This document shows, in pieces, positions 55,322 to 64,000 of a stretch of DNA of 64,000 nucleotides. Each line of letters begins with the position of its first letter. Positions within the stretch are counted from its first letter, which is position 1. The position numbers and the translations under genes were made by a program. This stretch comes from Grammothele lineata (lineage: Eukaryota > Basidiomycota > Agaricomycetes > Polyporales > Polyporaceae). The notes beneath the pieces are model-generated. The model worked only from the letters and a program-made list of their open reading frames with translations, was not told where the DNA came from and did not search any database. The stretch lies in NCBI GenBank assembly GCA_002150815.3, contig NDFF03000033.1, positions 248,001-312,000 on the forward strand, in the 5' to 3' direction.

Positions 55322-57484
55322 ATGGACAAGCTCTCAAACATCACCCGCTTCAAGGCGGCCTGCCCCTACCTCGGCCGCACCAAGTCGACCACCCTCCGCA
55401 CCCTTTGCACCTCCGCCTCGCCTCGCTACCCGACCCTCTCCAAGCTCACCGAGAAGGCGACGCAATGCCCCGTGATGGGTCCTGCCCTCACCGTCCGCTC
55501 GAGCCAGATGGTCGCCGGGTACGCTAGCCTCGCTGGCTCTGTCGAGTTCAACAAGATCCCCGAGCACCAGGGCGTGAAGCCTGGCGCTGCCGACGCTGCC
55601 AAGTGCCCGCATGCGTCCAAGGCTATGGCCGCTGCGCGCATGGCCGAGGAGCTCGCGCAGGCGAAGAAGGGCAAGGCTCCCAAGTACCCTGCCTCTGCTG
55701 CCGCCGCTGCTACGGCCAAGGCTGCTGCCACCGGTTGCCCCTTCCACGCCGTCGACGCCAGCGCTGCGTCCACCTCGGAGGCCAAACCTAAGACGCCGAC
55801 GCCCGGCGGCTTCGACTATGAGAAGTTCTATGCCGAGGAGCTCGAGAAGAAGCACCAGGATGCCTCCTACCGCTACTTCAACAACATTAACCGCATGGCG
55901 AACAAGTTCCCCATTGCCCACACCGGAGATCCGAAGGATGAGGTCGAGGTCTGGTGCGCGAACGACTACCTCGGCATGGGTAATAACCCGGTCGTGCTTG
56001 AGACGATGCAGTACGTCACTTCGCTGCGGCGCTTCTCAACTCTAATTTTACTCACTGAATTCGTGATCTGCAGCCGTACCCTGAACACTTACGGCCACGG
56101 TGCCGGTGGTACCCGGAACATCGCCGGTAACACCGGAATGCACCTTGCCCTCGAGGCCGAGGTCGCTACACTCCACCGCAAGCCCGCCGCGCTCGTCTTC
56201 TCGTCGTGCTACGTCGCCAACGACGCTACACTCGCTACCCTGGGCCAGAAGCTCCCCGGGTGCATCTACTTCTCCGACTCCATGAATCACGCGTCGATGA
56301 TTCAGGGCATGCGTCACTCTGGCGCCAAACGGGTTATCTTCAAGCACAACGACTTGGAAGATCTCGAGATGAAGCTCGCGCAGTACCCGAAAGAGACACC
56401 GAAGATTATCGCTTTCGAAAGCGTCTATTCCATGTGCGGTAGCGTCGGCCCCATCAAGGAGATATGCGACTTAGCGGAACGCTATGGCGCACTCACCTTC
56501 CTCGACGAGGTGCACGCTGTTGGTCTGTACGGACCCCGCGGCGCCGGTGTCGCTGAGCATCTCGACTACGAGGCTCATAAGCGCGCCGGGCAGAGCCCCA
56601 ACCCCATCCCCGGCACCGTCATGGATCGGATTGACATCATCACTGGTGAGCCGTCTTGAGGTCAGTCGTTCTGAGGGCTTCTACTGACAGCTATGTTAGG
56701 TACTCTCGGCAAGGCTTACGGCGCTATCGGTGGTTACATCGCGGGTTCCGTGGATTTCGTTGACATGATTCGGTCGTACGCGTCCGGCTTCATCTTCACG
56801 ACATCCCTTCCCCCGGCGAACATGGCTGGTGCTCGTGCGAGTATCTCGTACCAAAAGGAGTACAACGGTGATCGGCAACTCAAGCAGCTGAACGTTCGCG
56901 ACCTGAAGTCGCGCTTCGAGGCTATGGACATCCCCGTCGTTCCCGGCCCCTCGCACATCGTCCCCGTGCTCGTCGGCGACGCGGCCCTTGCGCGTCTTGC
57001 GTCGGACACGCTCCTCGAGAAGCACAACGTCTACGTCCAGGCCATCAACTATCCTACCGTGGCCCGCGGCGAAGAGCGCCTCCGGTTCACCGTCACACCC
57101 GGCCACAACGTCGACCAGATCGCGCGCCTCGCGGACGCCGTGAACAGCGTCTTCACCGAGCTCGGCATCAAGCGTACCCCGGACTGGCGCGCGGAGGGTG
57201 GCCGAGCGGGCGTCGGCCTCGCGGACCCCAAGCCTGTCGAGCCCATCTGGAACGACGCGCAGCTTGGTCTCGTCGACGGCACCGCGCCTTCGCAGCTTCG
57301 CAAGGGCCAGCGTCCCGTTATCAACAAGCAGGCGGTACAGGTGACGCGCGAGAAGTTCGACGACCTTCTCGGTCCGTACGTGGAGCCCGTCGTTGCTGTC
57401 GAGCCCCTCGGAAAGGACATGTCGCTCGCCCGTGCGCCGTTGACGGCGTCCATTCCGGCGACGGTTGCGGCTGCGTCTGCTTGA
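55322..57484 (+). CDS. HEM1: 5-aminolevulinate synthase, mitochondrial
   Basis: Exons 55322-56010, 56074-56645, 56700-57484; 681 residues. First step of heme synthesis: glycine plus succinyl-CoA to 5-aminolevulinate. The N-terminal 165 residues carry a presequence and four Cys-Pro heme-regulatory motifs at Cys14, Cys49, Cys95 and Cys139. The catalytic domain has [44 protein letters not shown] and [13 protein letters not shown] with the PLP lysine. A C-terminal extension past the core (about 90 residues) is common in fungi. The first intron (63 nt) is in frame without a stop. Regulation by heme is expected from the CP motifs. Confidence 0.97.
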
Positions 57485-57752
57485 GCGAGCGTGCAGCAGC
57501 TGCCCTGCGTCCATTAGATATGGCGATTATACGTCTCGCTCGTTGCCGTTTATTAGCTGTTCACGCGCAGATTGGTTGTTTCTGTCTGATGTGTACGTAT
57601 GTTGTTGGTGCCGTCGATGGTGGGATGTAGCAGCTGTGGTTATGAATGAAGAAGTGCGGGAGAGTGTGTTACAGTTGCTTGGCGTGAACAAATGGGTGAA
57701 TGGGTGTGGGTACGAAGGGGATGACAACGTCGGACCGATAAAAGTAAAACTA

Positions 57753-58895
57753 CTATGACGGTGTTTTGATGAGCGCAGAAAGCAACACGGAGGCACGTTC
57801 GCGACTCGTCTCGTTGCTAGATGAGGATGTCGGATTCGACGGCGTTTCCGGTTCGACCGCGAACTTCACAGTCCGCTTTGATGGGGATGATATTGCTGGA
57901 TCCTCAGAACTGGATGCTTCAGCCGAATTAGAAGTGACGGCTGATGGCGGGTCCATCGTTTCTCGACAAGACTTGAGCAACGTCTACATGCGGCGTGTTA
58001 TTCAAAGTGTGTTGGACGGAATAGAACAGGTACCTTACCTCGCGTACACCTCCTTGAACACCTTCGAGGTAGCGTACGATGAGAGGGATATATTTCTCTG
58101 GGACCTGCATAAGTATATGGTTAACGCGAGTGAGATGTGGGACTAGGGGGCGACGGAACGTACGCTCTCCGCAGACCAGAAGTTACGGATGAGCCAATTC
58201 TGCCGCGCCTTGTTAAACTTCCAACCTGCGGGGTCATTGAACTGGGTGTATGCATAGTGCAAGGCTGTAGGAAGGTCAGCGTGTGGGGTGCATTCCAACT
58301 TTAAAGTGAGACCTTTCTGCGCCTGTTCGGACAAGGTCTCGTCTTCTTCGGGGTTGGGATACTCGGATGAAGAGTCACGCTTCCCCTTCTTTTCCTTCTT
58401 CTTCGACTTAGACTTAGGTTTCGACTCGCTATCCGCCCTAACGTCGTCGACCTGGTCTGTACCCTTACGCTTCTTTTTCTTCTCTTTGACCAACTTGCGC
58501 TGAGATTCCACGCCCGTTACATCCTCCGGTACTTCAACGTTCCCCCCTTTTGAGGACCCCGCAACGCCGTGTTGCCCATCCTCAGCCACCCCATCTGCAG
58601 CATCATCCTCGACGTTGTGCGACCGCTTCTTCTTTTTCTTCTTGGGTTGCTCATCAGTTTGCACGGGCTCTTCTTCAGCCACGCTCTTGCGCTTCTTATG
58701 CTTCTTCTCTTTCCGTCCGCCTGCACCGATTTCCGATACCACGTCTGAGGTCCTATGATCTTCTGACGCGACCGTCTTGGGCTGCTGCGACTTCTTCGGG
58801 TTCTCCGGGACTTCGGTGTCCTCGTGCGCATCCGCGTTCTTGGATTTAGACTTTTTGTGTTTTCGAGAGGTTTTCTCGGCTGATTTGGACGACAT
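57753..58895 (-). CDS. WKF-domain nucleolar protein (C7orf50-like)
   Basis: Exons 58164-58895, 58039-58104, 57753-57971; 338 residues. The first 200 residues are Lys/Glu/Ser-rich with many KKKK/KHKK nucleolar-type signals. The conserved part is ALHYAYTQFNDPAGWKFNKA, RQNWLIRNFW, then EKYIPLIVRYLEGVQGGVRE across two splices, which is the WKF domain of the C7orf50 family. The tail is Ser/Pro-rich and contains SKRTVKFAVEPETP. The last intron ends in AAG. The family associates with pre-ribosomes in human cells; role here inferred. Confidence 0.86.
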
Positions 58896-59200
58896 TGAAG
58901 GAGTATGATTGGTGGAGGAAGGATGTGGCGGACGGCGAAGAGGGTGAGGCCTTGAGGACTTGCAGCCACCGACGCGTTTTTGCGGACCGGCCCACGTGCA
59001 GGCGCGGGCTGCCAGGCACGGAGACGGCACGGGCGGCACGGGGGAAAGGGCGCTTGAGGCGCTGACAAGAGGCTGATGATGTGGAGGACTCCCAAGCCGC
59101 ATTTCAATCCGGCGGTCCCAGGCTGACGGAGTCTCCTCCGAAAGCCTCCCTTCTCTTCTCTCCCTCCGCCTCTCTTTCCGCCGCCCCGCAGCTCACACCC
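58896..59200. other. Divergent promoter, WKF gene / ARL1
   Basis: About 305 bp; no gene seen. Confidence 0.35.
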
Positions 59201-60112
59201 ATGGGCCTTTCTTTCTCTTCCCTCTTCACGTCCCTCTCGTCGCTGGTGCGCTGGAGTAAGGACCAGGATGTCCGGATATTGATGCTTGGTTTGGACGCGG
59301 CCGGCAAGGTATGCATTCTGGCCCTCCTCCGACTTGAGACGTGGTGCCTGATTTCTGTCTGCCCAGACCACAATACTGTATCGTCTGCAGGTATGCCACC
59401 ATGCCCATATACGCTAATTCATAATGTACTGAACACACTGCGGTTTACCAGATTGGAGAGGTCGTCCCGACCATCCCGAGTGCGAATCGCGTGCCTACTC
59501 TCGCTTGCGACTCACGCTGACCAATCCCTCCTTTGCAGCGATTGGCTTCAACGTAGAGACTGTACAGGTTAGCAGACATTGCGTAAGAGACATGTATATT
59601 CTCTAACACGACATACAGTACAAGAACATCAAGTTCCAGGTGTGGGACCTGGGCGGACAGTCAAGCATTCGGTACGTTACTCCCGATGTGTCCCCGTTGC
59701 CGAGCACATGCCCATGTCAGTCCCTTGCAGGCCTTACTGGCGTTGTTACTTCCCCAACACCTCCGCCATCATCTACGTCATCGACTCCTCCGACGTCGAC
59801 CGCTTAGACACGTCACGCTCCGAGCTGCTCACCATGCTCTCCGAAGAGGAGCTCGCCGGCGTTCCTTTGCTGGTCTTCTGCAACAAGCAAGACGTACAAG
59901 GGGCGCTGCCGCCAGAGTCCATCAGCGAGAAGCTTGGACTTGCGGGTGGAGAGAAGGAGAGACAGTGGAGCGTCCGCGGGAGTTGTGCGACCAAGGGCGA
60001 GGGCCTAGAAGAGGGACTGGATTGGTACGTTTGGGTGCTCCTTGGTATTATGATGCTTATGCTGACGTCTTTCCGTGCGCACAGGCTCGTCAATGCAATA
60101 CAGAAGAAGTAA
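59201..60112 (+). CDS. ARL1: ADP-ribosylation factor-like GTPase ARL1
   Basis: Seven exons: 59201-59308, 59367-59390, 59452-59479, 59539-59567, 59619-59671, 59731-60024, 60085-60112; 187 residues. Golgi GTPase that recruits GRIP-domain tethers. Gly2 in MGLSFSSLF suits N-myristoylation. G-motifs: GLDAAGKTTILYRLQ, TIPTIGFNVETV, WDLGGQ, NKQD and CATKG. PYWRCYFPNTSAIIYVIDSS is the Arl1 pattern. Three exons are only 24-29 nt long. The usual VVTTIPT reads VVPTIPT here. A ten-residue insert (GGEKERQWSV) precedes the last G-motif. Confidence 0.95.
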
Positions 60113-60419
60113 CCGTCCTCCAGGATATTTACCTCCATCTGCTCCGCGTCGGCTTTGCCGGGTAGCCATCCGCAGTGCTTGGACATCTCTATCATACTAC
60201 ATACCCGTTGTACACCATAATTATTGCGCAACATTCACGCCTTCTACCTCGTAGATCAACCATACGCTCGTATGACTGGCATCGGTAATCCGAGCCATCT
60301 CGACATTTACCGTCCAAAGTTGAACCCTTGCGTTCAAGGGTCTTCAACATTCCAAACCATGACTATGCTACAATGTCAATGCTATCCAGTCGCACGGGTC
60401 CCGTCAAAGTCCTCCGGAG
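60113..60419. other. Convergent 3' region
   Basis: About 305 bp between convergent stops; no gene seen. Confidence 0.35.
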
Positions 60420-62331
60420 TTATGCGGTCGAAGCCCAAGACCAGCTCCACTTCATGTCCTCGGGATCATCAGCGCACTCACGAGCCACGTCCACGTCTGG
60501 CCTCCAGACTCTCACCGTGCCATCGTCCGCGCACGTCGCGAGCATCCCATCCGCCCAATCCATCGCGCCCACCTCGCCCGTCTGCCCACTGAGCTCTACA
60601 CCGCCGTCCCATTCTGCGCTCGCGCTTGCACCTGCACCCCGGTGCGCTTTACGCGCAGCCGCAGCCGCCGCGACGTCGAAGAGGTACGCGCGCCCACCGG
60701 TGGAGGTCCCGCTCGCGAGCCAGCGGCCGCATGGGGATGCGGCGAGGCGGACATAGAATGAGTTGCTCCGCTTCGTGTCGCTCGCAAACGGATCTCCTGA
60801 ACCGGACGCTCCTGTACCTGCGCCTGCAGCGCCGAATGCTACCCCAGCTCCAGGGAGAGCGTCGAGCGCGGGCAGTGAGTAGGTGTAGAGGCGTGCGTCG
60901 GTAGTCAGCGCGTAGAGCAGCCCTGATGTGGGCCCACTTCCGGCAGCGAGGGTGGTAATACCGCGTGTTCGACGGGTTCCGCCGTATGTGGTTGGGTCGG
61001 TGGCAGACGTGAAGAGAGGAAGAGGACGGGCCGTCTTAGACGTTTTGGAGGACTTCTTGGGAGTGCTTGCACCAGAAAGGCGGACGTCCCAGAACTTGAG
61101 TATACTATAAAGGATAGATAATCACTTTCAGCACGTTTCTACGTGCAGGAGGCTCCAGGCGAACTCTCACCCATCGAAAGAGCTGCTACTGACGATTCCG
61201 TACGGATGGCTATCCGTGTACAGTAGGTGAGTAATACTCTTGGGCGGCTCCTTGGCCGTGAGCATCCGCCTGCCCTTGGGTTTGGGACTCTTCGCTAGGC
61301 TCTCGTGCGCCTTCGAGATGGTCAGCACGGGCGCAAGAGTGCCATTTTCGCGGCGCAGCTCGCCCACCCGCAGATCCCAGAGGCATATGCTCCCGTCGCG
61401 GCCCCCACTGTATAGAACGGTGCCATCGTGCGATGGATCCCATGTAACGCATTTGACGGTGCTTTGGTGGCCATGTAGCACGTGTAAGGTGCGGTTCTCT
61501 ACAGCTGTAGAAGAAGCTAGTGTGGATATGCGAACAGTCTGGTCTCCGGACGCGGATGCGAGGAGTGTGTCGGAGGGCGACCATTGGACATCAAAGACGC
61601 CGTTTTCATGTGGATGGAGCGTCAGCCGTTGCGGTTCTGGGAAGAGTTGAGGAACCATGGAGTATATCAGAACTGAAGTAAGGACGGACCAACATCCCAA
61701 TCTTTCCGCCTCGAGGTGTCAAGGATGTGGACATTGCCCTGTTCAGTTGCAACTGCGAGGTGAGGAGTGCCGCCACGTTTTGCACCTAGGGATCAGCCAA
61801 AATGGTTGAGAGTAGTATATATGAGGACAATAAATGGTGTACTCACCATGCGAGTACGAGCAGGCGTATGGCAAGGTGACGAAAGTCTGTTCGTCTATCG
61901 AATGACACTTGAAAACGTCCGCCTTATTAGATGAGACAAAAGATTGCAAGATGGATCTCGTAGGCACTAGAATCTGCTTAATCTCATGAAGTTATTCTCG
62001 CACCTCAAGACTCACGAGATATATGTCGCGATGCCCTCGATGAACCTCCCAACATAGCACGAGTCTTCAGGCCATAGACTGAGAAGGGATATGGCCTTCG
62101 CTCGGGGCTTCCTGTTCCATCTCCGTCACTCTCGCTCTCCACGTCTACCTCCATGTCAAGTTCTCCATCCCCCTTGACATCAAGTTTGACGCGTTTCTTG
62201 TCCCGCGCGGTAGATTCACGCGGACGAGCGCGCTTGCGTTCGGACGGCGGTGTGAGCAAACCCGTTGAGACGCCATCTCTACGGAAGAAGTTGGTACAGT
62301 CGAGGAGACTAGGATCGGCGGAAGGCGACAT
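60420..62331 (-). CDS. CDT2: WD40 protein, Cdt2/DTL-like CRL4 adaptor
   Basis: Exons 62016-62331, 61847-61966, 61690-61785, 61171-61636, 60420-61104; 560 residues. A basic N-terminus (SERKRARPRESTARDKKRV) is followed by seven WD40-like blades: LPYACSYSHGAKRGGTPHLA, HENGVFDVQWSPSDTLLASA, GDQTVRI, VLYSGGRDGSICLWDLR, FDGILKFWDVR, and a last blade TCADDGTVRVWRPD. The opening blade and GGRDG match Cdt2/DTL, which directs CRL4 to Cdt1 and Spd1-like targets at replication. The R-rich helix after WD motifs is present as DLRVGELRRENG. Orthology with Cdt2 is likely but not certain. Confidence 0.8.
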
Positions 62332-62640
62332 AGTGGAAGGGTGAGGACCGGAGGTACGCTGGTCAAGAGATAGCCGCAGTCTGCGGCCAGCGTCACGGTT
62401 AATTACGCGTCGCCGCATTCCAGGCGAAGCTCTCAACAAATGAGACGCGTAGTCCACGTGATCGTTCCGTCGGCAAGCTCGGATAATCATTCCACGAAGT
62501 CGCGTCTTGTCTGCACTACGACGAGGGTCTTCATCATCGACTGCATATCTGTCGTCCGCGGAGACCTATCGGATAGTCCTCCCAATCGTCTTGCGCCATC
62601 ACACCTTCAACTTCTTCACGCTGCTTGCGATTCACCCACA
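62332..62640. other. Divergent promoter, Cdt2-like / last gene
   Basis: About 310 bp; no gene seen. Confidence 0.35.
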
Positions 62641-64000
62641 ATGAGCCGCCGACCACCGATGATTCAAGCAGAGCCGGGCTTCATGCAAAAGCATGCGCAG
62701 CGCATAGAGCAGTGGAAGGGGATAGTGAAACAAGACCCCCGCCGTGCCGTCAGGGTGCTCACACTCAAAGGAATCGACGACGAGACGATCGAAGGCGACA
62801 CGGCGATGGATGTGATGTACGTCATCGGCCAGTTGAGGGAGGTTTCCAAGGACGCGAAGAGTGATATTTGGAAGGGTCTGGTTGAGGCCGGCGTAGTGTC
62901 TGCTCTGTTCGTCCGCTTCATGCTGCTGTATCACATAGCTCTCTCTGGCTGACGATGCACACCAACATTGCAGATGCAAAGCCGCATTGACCTTCCAGGC
63001 TGCCATCATGCATAAAGACAGCAAGATCTCGAAGAAGGAACTTGAGGCTGCGAGAAAGGAGGTCAGTCGTGGCTTTTGTCCCTGCAGTCTTAGAGAAGTT
63101 GCATCTAACATACCTCTATCACAGATGGTCTCTCCTTACTTCATACCACTCGAGATCCTGTGTAACGCAGTAGTGTCCTGCGTACTTCCGCCTGGGCCCA
63201 CGGAAAAGAAGGTGGCGGAAGAAATCAAGAAACAGTGGTCACAGATCATGCAACGCGTAGGTAGAAGCTTCTCATATTTGAGCAAGCGCTCAATCTCCTT
63301 CAGGTGTGGTCAGAACCGTCTCAAGGTCTTGACCCGGAGCCGCAACCGCAACGTGTAATTGAACGTATTGCAGTCAGTCAAATTATTGGTAGAATGACCA
63401 TGATAGACCCCTCTTTCCTCGAGTACGTATCCCAAACCTGATTGTGCACGTCACTGTTGACCGGGGTACAGTGTAATCCTCAAGCCTAACGATCTCACCC
63501 TTGCCGTGGTATTCCGGTATTGGATGTATTCGACATCAACGCCGGATACCCGGATGAATCTGACAATCCTCTTGCCTCTCCTCGAACCCCCTCCCCCTGC
63601 ACACTGGCAGGAGCACTTTGCCAGTCATCCGCCGCCGCCGCTTGAGGCGCTATTGTCTCGTATACTAGTAGGGGCGGGCAAGGTAGCAGGCTCGGACAAG
63701 AAGAAGCGCACACCAGGCCAAGCTGCTGACGCAATCCTCTCCTCGGTAGCATCGCATTTCGAGAAGCTGGAGCTCAGAGACGTTATGCTCGAGTACAACT
63801 TCTTCCACGCTCTCTTCAGACACTCTCAGAAGGAAAACCCCACGTTCGTTCGAGCGACTTTCAAGTCTGCGAAGTTCTGGGCTGCCAACGCTCAAGTGAT
63901 GCGCCGCGGCGCCGCGGAGAAGAGTCCTTCAGGCACTGCCATGTTCATTGGTGCGCTGATGACATGCTCGACTATGGTGCATGTCGTTCAGAAAGCTGAG
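62641..64000 (+). CDS. Unrecognised helical protein, 3' end beyond the window
   Basis: Exons 62641-62906, 62974-63061, 63125-63256, 63304-63422, 63472-64000 (continues). About 377 residues are visible. The chain is alpha-helical: MSRRPPMIQAEPGFMQKHAQ, GLVEAGVVSALCKAALTFQA, MVSPYFIPLEILCNAVVSCV, EIKKQWSQIMQRVW, and further helices to the window end. Armadillo/HEAT-like packing is plausible. Agaricomycete MYND proteins often begin like this, but no MYND finger is within the window. Frame and phases join at all four introns, including a GTTCGT donor, so the gene is real. Confidence 0.75.

Noticed and set aside
56696..57514. Minus-strand frame of 272 codons
   Set aside because: Antisense to the conserved third exon of ALAS; no independent features.
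57766..58146. + strand frame of 126 codons with acidic composition
   Set aside because: Overlaps two spliced exons and an intron of the WKF gene; the minus-strand reading matches a known domain.
1..64000. tRNA or rRNA genes, CRISPR arrays, transposon ORFs, secondary-metabolite cluster
   Set aside because: None found by eye; no reverse-transcriptase, transposase, NRPS or PKS motifs, and no regular repeat-spacer pattern.

Overview
This window looks like nuclear DNA of a filamentous basidiomycete (Agaricomycete type). Genes are closely packed on both strands. Nearly all are cut by short introns of about 41-98 nt (I reconstructed about 140), usually with GT..AG ends and CTNAC-like branch sites. 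Coding sequence is GC-rich, and the protein set (Elongator, Sm ring, Mei5/Sfr1, Ivy1-like BAR, Ure2-like GST, GH128) is fungal. No rRNA, tRNA, CRISPR array, intact transposon or prokaryotic operon was seen. Gene models were built by hand-splicing so that reading frames and family motifs join; they have not been tested against transcripts.

Layout. 1-5.5 kb: one F-box-like gene, then a 3-kb gene-poor stretch. 5.5-9 kb: a tandem pair of MYND zinc-finger genes. 9.6-14.7 kb: a PABPN1/Pab2-type RNA-binding protein and Elongator subunit ELP2. 15-20 kb: a 953-residue protein with a catalytically degenerate eIF4A-like domain, and an RRM protein. 20-25.5 kb: FMC1, spliceosomal SmF, NC2-beta, a pfkB kinase and an Sfp/Lys5-type phosphopantetheinyl transferase. 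25.8-33.1 kb: an Ivy1-like BAR protein and a run of mitochondrial genes (aspartyl-tRNA synthetase, AcpS/PPT2, CAF17/IBA57, PET191). 33.5-36.2 kb: GH128 glucanase and a Ure2-like GST. 36.7-41.2 kb: METTL3/IME4-type m6A methyltransferase converging on a Mei5/Sfr1 recombination factor. 41.7-50.5 kb: a membrane sensor-like protein, TMEM208/SND2, a multi-Myb protein, TAF8, riboflavin kinase and Cwc21. 50.8-57.5 kb: eIF2-alpha, ARG8 and 5-aminolevulinate synthase. 57.7-64 kb: a WKF-domain nucleolar protein, ARL1, a Cdt2-like WD40 protein and an unrecognised gene running off the end.

Genes do not form a biosynthetic cluster. Eleven head-to-head pairs share promoter gaps of under 700 bp; the tightest is CAF17/PET191, with 72 bp between start codons. 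Several neighbours serve mitochondria (FMC1, MSD1, PPT2, CAF17, PET191, ARG8, HEM1).

Most striking observations: a probable AT-AC intron in the gene for the splicing protein SmF; a pseudo-helicase that has lost every catalytic DEAD-box motif and carries a 10-nt microexon; five GC-AG introns and nine AAG acceptor sites; a frameshift in the METTL3 core that coincides with an exact 13-base match to a sequencing-adapter tail; and an alanine-rich insertion in eIF2-alpha.
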